64,000 bases of DNA from Pomacea canaliculata (lineage: Eukaryota > Mollusca > Gastropoda > Architaenioglossa > Ampullariidae). Made by a program: the position numbers and the translations under genes. The DNA lies in assembly GCF_003073045.1 (NCBI RefSeq), contig NC_037597.1:7498717-7562716 (forward strand), written 5' to 3'. Positions 22,139-34,800 of this stretch are shown piece after piece; position 1 is the stretch's first letter; each line of letters begins with the position of its first letter. The notes beneath the pieces are model-generated. The model did no database searches. It had not been told where the DNA came from and was given only the letters and a program-made list of their open reading frames with translations.

Positions 22139-23583
22139 CAATTTTCCAATTGTAAAGCAGGTGAATGCACTGTATCTGAATTAAGCAAATGCTCTTTTTA
22201 TATTTTTTTAGTTATAAAAACATGCAAAAGAGAAGTGTCTTTTCTTTCAGGTGTAATGTTTGTTGTCAATTGTGTTATTTACAGCCATTAACATATAATG
22301 TGTATTTGCCTCAATTGTCCGTATTGAATAAGTAACATGAAAAGCTTACAGGCATCATTCAAAAACTTAATGACCAACATCAAAAGCAATGACTTTAATT
22401 TGAATTTTTTTCAAAAATACATTTGGCAGTCATCCCTATGTAATAATCCTAGTTTAACCGTAACATTCTCAAAGACAGTGCATAATGAACTGAATATTTT
22501 AAGTATTTCTGTCATCACATTCACACAAATTGCACAGTCATATCCTTCACAAGTTTGCTGCCTATGGTCAATGTCAGTGCTCACTTCCACCCTTTGAATA
22601 AGTATCTCACCTACTGATCAAGCATGAACTATTTGTTTAAATACAAAATGCTGTACTAAGATAGGTTTGTGCTACATTAAAACTTTTCAGTTTTATTTAG
22701 AAATGTATAAACTAAAGATAACCAAAGGATATTCTGGTAGGAACATTAATTTGGCTGAAATCTGAAGAAAAAATCCAATTGCCGAGTCTACAGGTGGGTA
22801 CCATGTTTGACTGGTTATATCTCCTAGATCTCTTGAGATAACAGAAAGTTCTTATGATATCCTTTAGATCACTGTCTCTAGTTTATTAAAAAAAAACCCA
22901 AAGTTTGTATTGTATGTGTGTATGCGTTTTTGAAATGCGTGTATGTTTTTAATGAAAAACGATTAAAATCAAAATTTTCATTGTAGGTACTCAAAAACTT
23001 TCCCATGTGCTACAAATATGGTATTTTAACACCCTTTGGTATAAAACTGTTAAAATTTAAACCAAACATTTTTCTCATTGGAGTAGGGGTCCCACCTAAA
23101 GAAAGCTTACATGTTAAGGCTGCTAGTTTTTAAAAGGAGACATAACAGATTATTATAATGACAATCACTTCAGGTAGCAAATAATTCTAGACAAACATTA
23201 AACCTATGCACCATCATCTTTGACGACTGTTTTAAACTACAGCTACACATATTAGGACATAAGGGCTTTACACCATCAATAGTAAGAACAAGGAATTTTT
23301 CAACATGGTAAAATATTGAAGCCCTGTTAATTCAACAGTACCAATTTTGGATTTTTGTGAGAAATCCATAGGAATTTCCAACCACGGTAAACAGCCAAAC
23401 TTGAAGGAACCCCAGGTGAAGAGTAGTCCATGTCACAATCATTTTAAAGTCATGGGCTATCAGCATATTTAGCTAAGTCATGCATTCACCAGCTGCATTA
23501 TACAAACAGGAAATGATGTTCCAAACAGCACAGAAGCCCATTCCAGTGCAACGTCTTAAATCCAACAGGTTGAATTTGAGTTT
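22139..23583. other. Convergent spacer holding the 3' UTRs of the ATPSCKMT-like gene and eIF4A3
   Basis: The stop codons of the two convergent genes lie 1.4 kb apart. The sequence is AT-rich with no recognisable exon. A minus-strand AATAAA near 22694 could end eIF4A3 transcripts, which would give a 3' UTR of about 0.9 kb; this is a guess from position. Confidence 0.4.
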
Positions 23584-26500
23584 TCAGATCAGATCAGCAA
23601 CTGCAATAAAATAAAAAAAAAAACTCAGATACCAGCAGATGAGCATAGCCCCCCAATATCACTAGATGTGTAAATCAACAAACTTGAGACTAATCTCAAT
23701 TACTTGATTTGTCAATGATAAATAGAAAATGCTGTCATACCATTCATTGGCATTTCATCTATTTGTGTTGAGTAGTACTGCTCAATATCACGAAGAATTC
23801 TGATGTCATCATTCTTCACAAAGTTTATGGCAACACCCTTTCTGCCAAAACGACCTGAACGACCGATTCTGAAACAATGTCAGATTGGATAATAAAACAA
23901 GAATGACAACAGAAATAAAAAAAATATCGATGGCACAATGTGCACATATAGTTGTGTCTATGAAAATTTGTTGACAAAAGGAAGTGGCATCCTAGACTTA
24001 AAAAAAAAAAAAAATAAATCATTTTTACCTGTGGATGTACAACTCACGGTTGTTAGGCAAGTCATAGTTGATGACCAATGATACTTGCTGCACATCAATA
24101 CCCCGAGCCCAAACATCAGTGGTAATGAGTACACGACTGTTAAAAAAAAAAAAGCATTCAAAACAATGTGTAAAAAAAAAATGCAATAAATGTCCCTGCA
24201 AAAAATTGACATCCTCTCCAACAAGCTCCATATCAGACAAAAGTTTAATGTGGTGAATCCCTTTTACTGTAAGTTATAGGATTTAAATATAATCTTTCTG
24301 TACCTGTCACCAGCTCTAAACACTTTCATGATGGCATCACGCTCTTTTTGTGGCATGTCCCCATGCATGGATGATACTGTAAAGTTCGCCTCCCTCATCT
24401 TTTCTGTAAGCCAATCAACCTGTGAAAATAAAACATTAAGCATGATCTAGCACATTCAATAGCAGTGAGCAAATTATTTGCTAAAAGTATCCACATGAAG
24501 CAAACAAAAATGATCTAATGATCTTATATTATTACTTACTTTTCTTTTGGTGTTGCAGAATATTACAGCTTGTGTGATGGTTAAGGTATCATAGAGGTCA
24601 CACAGAGTGTCAAACTTCCACTCTTCACGCTCAACTGCCACAAAGAACTGCTTGATTCCCTCCAATGTCAATTCGTCACTGCAAGATGACACAATTCATC
24701 AGTACCAGAAATGTTTTTAGTCATACAAACTTTAAAATCAAGCTCTGGGTTTGTCATTATTGCTTGAGTTAAGTGTCAAACAACCTGAAGATAACACCAC
24801 TTAACAGCTACAGACCAACACATTTCTCATTAATCAAGAAATAAACAAATCATATAATCAAGCTCTGAATAGCGTATACTTGCACACACTTCATTTTCAT
24901 GCTTGAAATCTGTCATCATTGCTTGAGTAGCATTACTAAATAAATGATTGGGCAGTGCTTAATGTAAGGGAAAGAGCCAACATCTAGGAATATGAGATAA
25001 CACCACGTATCAGCTACAGACCGACACATTTTTCATTAATCAAGAAATTAACAAATCATAAAATCAAGCTCTGAATAGCGTATACTTGCACACACTTCAT
25101 TTTCATGTCTGAAGTTTGTCATCATTGCTTGAGTAGCATTACTAAATAAATGATTGGGCAGTGCTTAATGTAAGGGAAAGAGCCAACATCTAGGAATATG
25201 AGATAACACCACGTATCAGCTACAGACCGACACATTTTTCAATAATCAAGAAATAAACAAATCATAAAATCAAGCTCTGAATAGCGTATACTTGCACACA
25301 CTTCATTTTCATGTCTGAAGTTTGTCATCATTGCTTGAGTAGCATTACTAAATAAATGATTGGGCAGTGCTTAATGTAAGGGAAAGAGCCAACATCTAGG
25401 AATATGAGAAAACTTTTAAGTGTCAAATAACCTGAAGATAACACCACTTTTCAGCTACAGACCAACACATTTTTCATTAATCAAGAAATTAACAAATCAT
25501 AAAATCAAGCTCTGAATAGCGTATACTTGCACACACTTCATTTTCATGTCTGAAATTAGTCATCATTGCTTGAGTAGCATTACTAAATAAATGATTGGGC
25601 AGTGCTTAATGTAAGGGAAAGAGCCAACAACTAGGAATATGAGAAAAATTTTAAGTGTCAAACAACTTGAACATAACCATAACCCTACAGACCAACACAG
25701 TTTACCACATTTGCTCATTTGTACTTCTACTTACAAACAACCCAAGCAAACTACTCTTTTGTTAAAAACCATAAATTAAACAAGCACTTAAAGTCTATGG
25801 TTTTAAAAAGTTATAGTGTATGTGTAAATATATAAATCAAGGGCTAGCTCACTCAGGATGTCAGGTTGTACATTATGACTATTAATGATGGACTTCACAG
25901 TGGCAATTTTCTGATTCTATTAAAAGCCTTTCAGATCTGAAGATTTCAGACCTACAGTAAAAATTTTCACAGGGTGGTATACCTAGGTGCATACCTACTT
26001 AAAACAAAAGTGCAAGAAAGCTCTTTGAACCCAAGAATGCGGATGCATAAATGCAGTCCACACACTTCTTGTGAACAGCTTAATAATTTTGTGCCAGCTC
26101 AGAATAGCGTATATTTGTGCACACACAGCTGTTTTCATGGCAGTATTTCTCCTCATAGCATGGCACTGCATCTACAACACTGGATAACTTATCATTCTAG
26201 GGAAAAAAGTGTACAATTTATGGCAACTATGCATACAACAGAAGTGTCTATTTGCTACATTTAGACTGCACAAGTTCTTCCACAACCTAAGAATAATAAT
26301 CCCCATAGCCAGCAATGGTTTTCAAATTACGTGCAAATGCACAATATACATAAACCTGCATCAATGTATGAGAGAGTTTAAATGTTGCAATAAAACAAAA
26401 TACAAATCCTACCGTTTGACCAAGATTCGTATGGGATCTGTCATAAACTTGTTTGTCATTTCCAATATTTCATGTGGTAATGTGGCTGAGATTAACATGA

Positions 26501-29500
26501 CCTGTGTTGCTGGGGGAAGGTAGCGATAAACATCATAGATCTGCTCCTTGAAACCTATTTTTAAAAGGTAAATAAACAAAGTGACAGGTGAGAATAAGCA
26601 AGCAACAAAGTATTCAGATAGGAATACTCCATAAATTTTTTATAAATCTGACAAAATCAAAACACAGCTATTATAAAAATTATAAACAAAGATTTTTCTC
26701 CTCTTTAATTAGATTACTTTGTTAGATTTTAGGTCGTCACATAACAAATGATAGTAAAAACATACATTATACACCTTAGCTTCCAGGAAGACAAATACTC
26801 CAAAACTGTTAAACTAAATACTTTGTAAAAGACATTCAAAATAAATGCACATTGCATCATAGCTATCTCAATTATCTTTGTACCCAAGTGTCAGCTCAGA
26901 ATAGCGTATATTTCTGCATACACAGATTGTTCATGGCAAATTATTCTTCCTCATTGCATGACACTAACAAAGTTCCAAGTTTCTAACCTACTGTTAAATT
27001 AAAAAAAAAAAAAAAAAAAAATCAAACATTTAACAGAAAAATAACAGAGGAAAGATATGCATACCTTTATTGAGCATTTCATCTGCTTCATCAAGAATCA
27101 ACATTTTGATCGCCCTTGTCCTCAAATTTCTGCGTCTTATCATGTCTTTAAAAAAAAAGCAGAGATTGAAATATTTAAAATTATAAAAATTATAATTAAT
27201 TAAAAAATTATAAACCGAGATTAAAGGCAACTGGTAATGTTCTAATGCAACCCTACAAACATCGCAGGGCAACCAGAAATGACCTATTGATTTACATAAT
27301 GATGCAATATTGTCTACAGCAGGGTTGTCAAACTCAATTACACGGGGAGAGGGGGGGGGGGGGGGCGGCGGCAAATCTCACACCAAGGTTGTGGGCCAAA
27401 CGTTATTTAAGTCCAATAACTTTTTATTGAACAGTAGAAAACTAAATGGATGAAGATGGTGAGTTGTGCTGTGTCAGTACTTTCATCGACTGCAAGAGAG
27501 TATGCAACAAATTCTTTGCATTTTACGATCAGCTGCGTTTTCACATCAGTGGCTATCTCACGAATCTGATCAGCAACTGTGTTTCTGCTGAGGCTTACAT
27601 TTGTAAACATTTGCTTTCTGTTTGGACACAAGACTTAATGCAACTCTTCACAAACTCTCCCTCATTAAATGGCTAGGTTGATTGCTCTCACAGCAGCTTC
27701 ACTTTGTGATATTGCTAAAGGGAAAAATGTCTGCTGTGATCTACTTTCTTTAGCTTTTGTTCTGCATTCAGACTTTTCAGCTTGTCTTGATGTTTAGTCT
27801 CATAGTGCTATCTCAGATTATATCCACAAAGAAGACACACTGGTTTACCGCTGATATCAGTAAACACTAATTCAGCCTCCCATTGGCTTTGAAAGACTTG
27901 ATGACACTAAAGTGCCACAGGAACTCGACAGTCAATATTCCACAGTTCACACTTATCATCCACAGTCTGCGTGTATAATTCACAGACCACATGTACCGTG
28001 CACAGTTCCCATATATAATTCCAGTTTGTATTCGTGTGTGTGTATATAATCCACTGTCCTTTGGGAAGCACCCCCACCAACTTAACACAAGTTTGCTTCC
28101 CACAACTTTACATCTCCTCGAGACAGACTTCCACTCGTCAGCCTGCAGATTTAGAAAGTGTATAGGTGGATAGCTGTCGTTCTGCCAAGACCAATTCTAA
28201 GCCTTTTGCGAAGTTCTCCGCTGTTAGTCTCAGTGATCCTAAACAAAGAATGAGACTAAACTGGAAGCTTTCGTGGATTTTAGTAGTTAATCTGAAATGT
28301 GAATGAACCAGAAGCTTTCTTGCCTCGTTTTATCAGTTAACTGGAAAAAATCGTCTGCCAGCAGTCCAGGGATATAAGTTCACGGTTTCTATTAGTCCGA
28401 GGATGATTTGCCTCTTCCTAAGTGGGGTGTCCCTAGTCACCTTTTGATCTCGGGCAGATTAAAGGAAGTTAACAGGTACTCAATATCTTTGACCCAATGC
28501 CATGCTCAGGCTAGCGTGTCCCGTGTCCCAGGTCCGATTTATGGGCCCCCATCTTGAACATCCTTTCAGAAGTGGTGGTCAATGATAGCATATTGTTGGT
28601 GGTCTATACAAACTTCACTAAAAGTAGAAAACACGTTTTCTACAATCATCACATTGCTTTCTGGGTTCGAGGATAACTTATCTGTTGTTGGCACTTCTTG
28701 TCACCGGGCCATTCAAAATGATAAACTAAAATTCTTTTGCGGGCCAGGTAAAATTTGATGATGGGTCGGATATGGCCCGCAGGCTGTGTGTTTGACACCC
28801 CTGGTCTACAGACTAGCATTTGTCTCTTTCCTTTGGCAAACCTTGTATTCATAAATCTACCACTAGACATAAAATCTCTGATGCTTTGTAAATGATCAAA
28901 ATACATTACATACCATAAAAAAGAATCCACTTACCAAAGACACGTCCAGGGGTTCCTGACACAATATGTTGCCCATAATCAAGTTTGCGAATATCTTCCC
29001 CAATGTTAGTACCTCCGATGCAAGCATGGCACTGTACATTCATGTAATCTCCCAAAGCAAGCAAAACCTGTTAACATTATCATAAAAATATTTCACTTGA
29101 TACGAAACACAATCTCTTTAATATCCCTACACATCTTGCATCCACCTCAACCTTTATTAGACAAGTAATGACTGGAATAAATATGGGGGTGGGGGAGGAA
29201 AGCATAGGTCAATGCTGAACTTAATCAATGTCCTAAAGTAAAACTAGAATTTCAAATTCTGCAAGACTTGACAAGGCAAGGACCTAATTTTAACCAAAGC
29301 ACAATTTATAATAGATGGTCTTGTCACATTTTTATCTTAAATCCTTCTTGAAGTCTGCGCACGATCCAATGTCTTCTTATAGTCTGTCCACATGCAGACA
29401 CTGGGTGTTGTGATGCTGCTGAATGGATTAGCAGATATTTGTGCATTATTTGTTGAAACCTGTTCATAATAAAGCGTGAATTGTATGTGTTTTTCTTTGT

Positions 29501-31110
29501 CATGTTATCTTTACAGTTATCCACGCCACTTTGCGCCTCACCGTTGGTGGGTTTTTATAAGAAATTAATGGGAAAAGTGATCCATGGATCTACTTTTCTT
29601 CGCAGATTTTCAGGGAAATTTGATCAGTGGAAAAAATATTTTATGAATTTTTAGATGGGGGAAAAAAAGCCGAAAGTGTATTAAAAAATATTACTAATAT
29701 CAATTCTAACAATAAAGAGATATTATAAATAAAATTAATATGAATTACACTAAACAGTGCATGTATTTACTCTGAAACGAGAACCAGCGTCTCTTTTCTA
29801 TTTCGCAGATTTTCTGTTATCATGGGTGGTTCTGGAACACATCTCCCGTGATAAACGAGGGATTAATGTATTTAGATTTCACGTGTACACACAGTGGTAT
29901 CAAACAAAGATAGCACCTATTCAGATCTGTTTGCACGTGTCTTCAAAGAGAACGTTGAAACAACATTTTGTAATGAGCAAAGTGTATGTAGGCTTCTTTT
30001 ATAGTCCCTGGACATCAAACCTTACAGGACATGATCAGTTAAAAAATTGCATGATCTGTTAAATTATGCGCATGCACAGACCAAGAGGAGTCATTGATTC
30101 TCGCTAGGTTGTTGGGTCTCATTAACCCCCATATCAAAATCTGAGTCATCCCTCCAAATGTTACGCAAGACTATCAGACTAAATAGACTCTGTGGCGTCA
30201 ACCCATTTGTGTCATCTACAGTAATGATGTAAATAATACTGATTTCTGTTGTTAATGTCAAATAACAATAATTAATATAAGCAAGCCATACATATTTCCA
30301 TAATCACTCTCTCATCTTTTTTAAAATGCACACTTACATCAATAGTAAAAATGAATATGTTTTTGTTCACCTTTTGGATTTGGACAGCCAGCTCACGTGT
30401 TGGGGAAAGGACTAAAGCTTGTGTTTCTCGAACCTGGATGTCAAGGCACTGAAGGACTGATATAGCAAATGTAGCAGTTTTACCTGTACCAGACTGGGCC
30501 CTGAAATCAACGAGTTAAATCAAACGCCTGAAGATCCATTTACAAAGCTACAAGCAAAAAAGTAAATAAATATGCTTAAACTACTTCATTAATGTCCACA
30601 TAAAACCAGACAATGAAAACAAGAATTATTTTATCCACGAAGATGCCTCTCATAAGTAACAAACGAAAATAAAAATTCAACATACTGTGCAATGACATCT
30701 CTCCCTTTTACTATTTGTTTGATGGCTCTTTGTTGGATTGCAGAGGGTTTTTCAAAACCTGAAAAAAAGAAATAGTTTGGATTATCTATATAAGCGAAAG
30801 CATAAAATTAATATAAAAGTAAAAACAATGTCGTACTATTAAAAGACCAGTCTCCTTGGTTGCACAAAACCTAACCCTGAATGTTTCGCCAGCGACTTCA
30901 GTTAATTAAGTCGCAGAACATGTGCATGCAAATCGCGCTAAAAAAAAATAATTAATATAACACCCACCATATGCGTAGATTCCACGCAAGAAGTTCTTCT
31001 CGAAGTCCCATATTATCAAATGTTGGCGTAACGTCCACATCTTCACTAGTTTCAAACTCCACTGCACGAAGATCCTCTTGCATAACTCGTCTTGACGATG
31101 TACCTGCCAT
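23584..31110 (-). CDS. EIF4A3: Eukaryotic initiation factor 4A-III (DEAD-box helicase, exon junction complex core), 11 exons
   Basis: eIF4A3 clamps RNA upstream of exon junctions together with MAGOH, RBM8A and CASC3. Coding exons: 30968-31110, 30686-30758, 30371-30500, 28935-29067, 27065-27145, 26413-26554, 24540-24678, 24304-24419, 24029-24136, 23741-23868, 23584-23600, all GT-AG. After removing one extra base in exon 1 the product is 402 residues, close to the usual length of about 411. All helicase motifs are present: Q motif with [13 protein letters not shown] (from 48), AQSGTGKT (73-80), PTRELA, TPGR, DEAD (178-181), SAT (209-211), TDVWARG, HRIGRSGR (354-361), and the C-terminus MPMNVADLI. 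The last exon supplies only VADLI and the stop. The indel lies near 30985-30992: as given, the frame reads ELLAWN instead of the expected [10 protein letters not shown]. In such a conserved gene this is more likely a sequence error than biology. The upstream minus frame to 31155 is 5' UTR. Confidence 0.95.
24735..25690. repeat. Tandem array, about four units of 206-235 bp, in an eIF4A3 intron
   Basis: The marker AGCTCTGAATAGCG recurs at 24861, 25067, 25273 and 25508. The first spacings are exactly 206 bp and the last is about 235 bp, because a further block (TTTTAAGTGTCAAATAACC) is included. Units differ by few bases, so the array is recent. Diverged single copies of the core (CAGAATAGCGTATATTT) stand alone near 26100 and 26893 in neighbouring introns. 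Confidence 0.9.
27320..28803. mobile_element. 1.48-kb hAT element with exact 8-bp target duplication, in an eIF4A3 intron
   Basis: The ends CAGGGTTGTCAAACTC and the inverse of GTTTGACACCCCTG are hAT-like. GTCTACAG is duplicated exactly at 27312-27319 and 28804-28811. A poly-G run sits near the left end. The right subterminal part reads GCGGGCCAGG and GGCCCGCAGG. A fragment of transposase-like coding sequence lies on the minus strand close to the left end. The rest of the interior has no long frame and contains a repeat shared with 20815-21265. Confidence 0.9.
27407..27631 (-). pseudogene. hAT transposase fragment (GTF2IRD2/ZBED-like)
   Basis: The minus strand encodes [20 protein letters not shown] and then [21 protein letters not shown], which resembles the N-terminal part of the catalytic region of hAT transposases of the GTF2IRD2/FAM200 type, with the Asp-Glu-Ser-Thr-Asp motif. 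The fragment is about 60 residues and is followed by stops. It is a relic inside the hAT element and cannot supply transposase. Confidence 0.75.
29514..29868. mobile_element. pogo/Tigger-like MITE, TA-flanked
   Basis: The left end CAGTTATCCACG and the inverse of the right end CGAGGGATTAATG are imperfect inverted repeats flanked by TA. Blocks TTTGCGCCTCACC, TTCGCAGATTTTC and CCCGTGATAAACGAGGG resemble invertebrate pogo-type miniatures that I know of. It is 355 bp, non-coding, in the eIF4A3 intron between exons 30371-30500 and 28935-29067. Confidence 0.55.
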
Positions 31111-31815
31111 GGCTGCCACACTGTAAATGATGGCGTCTTTCGCATGGGGGAGCACTCTCTAGAGGCGGAACTTCCTGTGGACTGTTGTAAAAATGGTTTC
31201 GTCCGTGCGAGGGAAGATAGGAGTGAGTACACGGTGCTGGCTTTTACAAGCGGTCAGTTGTCCCTTATTGCAACTCTGACCCTAAGGCAGGGTGGAGATG
31301 CCAGACAATAACCCGAGCAATAAAATGTCTTTCTCAGCCGAGTGCTTGCTCTTGGCGTTTAGAAAGCTAAGGGTTATTGCGTTTCAAATTGTTAGAGCCA
31401 CCTTGCTACTTAATTACGATTAAAATCAATTTAATTCCATGAGCAAAAACGCGTATCTAAAACTTTGAAGATTATAGTGTGAAAATATTACAATTGTAAT
31501 GAAGAATGGTGAAAACTTTATTCATTACTTTATTTCCCAGAAGTTGAAGTGAAAAAGGGGAGTAACAAGAACGTGAAGGCAACAACCCAGTGACTAAGAC
31601 ATTGTTGGATTATCTTTCTTGAAAATGTTGCAAGAAGTTGCTTTACTTAGTTCACGGCATTAAGACAATTATTTTCAGTTCCATGTATTTTCAACACAAT
31701 CAAATTACTTGTTCAAGTAGTGATTTTGTTTCTACACGCATCTGAATGATTTAGCCCGTAGCTTTTTCAAGTTTATAGTTAACAATAGTTTGTATTGCGA
31801 ATCCTAGGCAAAAAA
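31111..31815. promoter_or_regulatory. Head-to-head intergenic region of eIF4A3 and FIBP
   Basis: Two divergent start codons are 705 bp apart with nothing recognisable between them. The half next to eIF4A3 (31111-31320) is relatively GC-rich. The FIBP side is AT-rich. A shared bidirectional promoter is possible but not shown by any specific motif. Confidence 0.4.
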
Positions 31816-34800
31816 ATGAACGAAGTCGAAGTTTTCGTTGGAAACCACACAACGATAGACCCAGAAATATATGAATTATGGTTGAAAGGATATTCTGGTA
31901 AGATTTCACGTAGTAAGATTTAACTGGTCTATAACATGATTATCATACGTAGACCTATAGGTTCTGTCACTGGTTTACTGAAGTTATTGATGTGAGCAGT
32001 CTCGATCGACGAGTTTGAAAGCATTTTTAAAAGCAAATTTCGAGTCACTGATTTAAGATTTCGACAGTTTGGTTTCACGGTCTCCTCGAAAGACTGATGA
32101 AATTGAGTCAGTGAATCTCGAAATAGACACTGTATTAAAGGATTGTGATTTCTAGTTCTGTAAATATCTGTGTATGTACCTATGATACATTTCTTGTTTC
32201 GTTGTAGAACAGATTTTGTGGTTTGTTTTGGTTTGATTCAAATTTGGGGATGCAATTTTGATAGCTCCTTTTAAAAGGTTCATGCAAACCACCGTTCCAG
32301 CATCGTCGGTTTTTCTTTTCTTTTCTTTTTATACAGTAGGCAAAATGTACACATGAAATGATATGATGCTCCAAATTGTTATGAAATTTATTGTTGTTAG
32401 ATGTGGCAAAATGGCAAGAGTCTATAGTGGGGACAGCTGGAATTGTTATTCACTTGACAAAGACCACTGCACATTTATCTAAATACATATTTTTTTAATA
32501 CTTGCTACTTGTGGTTGCTTGTTTTATCACTTAACTTTATTGAAATATTTGCACCTGTTTACAGCCAATGAAGCTGCTGGTATTCTTCAAAAACAGGAGT
32601 CATTGCAGCCATTTCAGGCAACTTTAGAGGATCTGCTTAGTGATGTACAAGATCACTTTCACCTCTTCAATGGCCTTGAAAATATGCTGAAATCACCACC
32701 AAGACTGCAGAACCAACAAGTGTACCAAATTGATGAAGCCACACAAGCAATGCTGATTGAAAAGCTAGGATACATTTGCATATTGCATTTTTTTTTTTTA
32801 AATATTGATTAAAGTGAATGATATAGTCCAACAAGTTTGGCATGTTTTACCCAAGAGCTCTGGTTTGTCCATAAGCATGCTTGATGTGAATTTGCAAATG
32901 TCAAACTTGTAAGCAGTTGGTATTTTACAGCAAACCAATCTAGTATGTAAAATATGGAGTGCTCACCTTATTACCTAATATTATGTGTTCTGGATCTAAA
33001 TTTTCTTAGTAGTTTGTATATATCACAGCTTTACCATGGTTATGTATCTAAATTTGTTTTCTTAATAGCTTCAAAGACAATTAATATTTTTAATGGAAGT
33101 ACAAAAATGTATATGTCTTATTTCCAATAGAATAATCATTACCAATTATTAATATAGCTTACATTATCCGTATTTTTGCAGCTGTTATGGCTACACTCAA
33201 TATTGGGAATATGTGCTAATCACAAATCTTCAAAACTGATAATAGTTAAGGTTTCTGATATTTAAATGTAAGATAATAATTTTACTGTTTATAGACATTG
33301 ACTTTTGAGGGAATTTTACCCTACAGTAACATTTTTTTTATACTAAGATTATCCTGTTTTTGGAATTGTTATTCAACTTTTCTTGCATGGATCATTTTCA
33401 GGTATTATAGTTTTGATGCATCTGTGATCAGAGAGGTTTTGGGCAGAAAGCTAACATCTCGAAGTCGGAAAGATCTTGATGATATTAGTGAACTCACATG
33501 CATTCCTTTGAGAAGCTGTAGAAGACAGGCAAGTAAGAAGAGAGTAATAATTAAATTCATTGAATGATAAACTGTTGATGTCTTTCTTTTTTTACTAGTT
33601 GTATTTGCTTGTGTTCATTTTGTAATTCTTTTCTGTTCATAAGTTTGACAATGTGAAGCGAGTATTCAAGACTGTTGAAGAACTGAAAGGGTATCTTGTG
33701 GACAATATTTGCACTCACTTCAGAATGCCAGAGGCATTGGCACGGTAAGCTTTATACTGATAATAAATGGAGTATAGCTTTGGTAATTACATACGGCAAA
33801 GACTGTGAAATACTTTCTCCTATGTCTTTCTGTTGCTGTCTTATGCTCTTTCCTTCACTAATTACCCACCCAACACAATACACAAATGTTTAGTATCAGA
33901 AAAGGCTTACTTCAAACCATTTCTATTTGTGTCAGTGACAGCATTGCTTTGTGCTACAATATTTGAGGGAGAAAAAAAATGTTCATGCATAGGGACAAGT
34001 GCAAACATTTAACTCTTAAAGTTAAGCAACAAAATTCTGTCAACAGTCATTTAGACTAATTTGGAGGCAGCTAGTGCTTTGATATTGGATGGCATTTAAA
34101 AATTCTGTATGTTTTAAGCTGCCAGAAAAAATGTACATGCATAAGTTTTTGGTGTAATGTAAATTTACTCTTAAGTTCATGCAGTTTTGAAATGTTCAGA
34201 ATGGGCAAGCATGTAGGAAATCAGATTTGCACTTTTAAATAACTCTGCTAGTTTTTCTAACGTTTTGCTTGTTAATCATGTAAACATGCAAGGCTTTCTT
34301 TTCAGAGACTATGCAGCTGTGGTATTTATTGCAAACAACAGATTTGAAACAGGAAAGAAAAAATTAAACTACCTTCACTTCAGGGACTTTGTTGCCTGTG
34401 CTACTCACATGATTACCAACTGGTCTTACAGTTCTGTTGGTAATTTTTCTGAATATCTGATACTCTTGAAATGTTGCTAATACTCCATTTGTAAGTTGCG
34501 TAATGTTTAACAGTTTTATGTTTGGAAAATTTGTTATGTCTTACATCTTAATTTGAGCATACATTGTCTGGAAAAGATTTTGAATGTTTTATACTACCAT
34601 ACTTGAGGAACATCCTGAAACATACCAGGGGAACATCTGAGAAGTCCTTGGTGCTGCTTAACTTGCCAGCAAGGTGAAATAGACAAAACTAGCTAACATG
34701 TGAAAACCATCTAAAATGCTTACACAGACTGTGCATCATTGTTGTGGGCTGCAGCAATGTTTGGTTACGCATATTTTCAATGTGATTAGATATAGTGGCA

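Noticed and set aside
24735..25690. The tandem array as a CRISPR-like repeat.
   Set aside because: Units are about 206 bp, contiguous and without distinct spacers, and lie in an animal gene intron.
31111..31155. Upstream in-frame extension of eIF4A3 ([15 protein letters not shown]).
   Set aside because: eIF4A3 proteins start MAxx near the Met at 31110; the extension is most likely 5' UTR.
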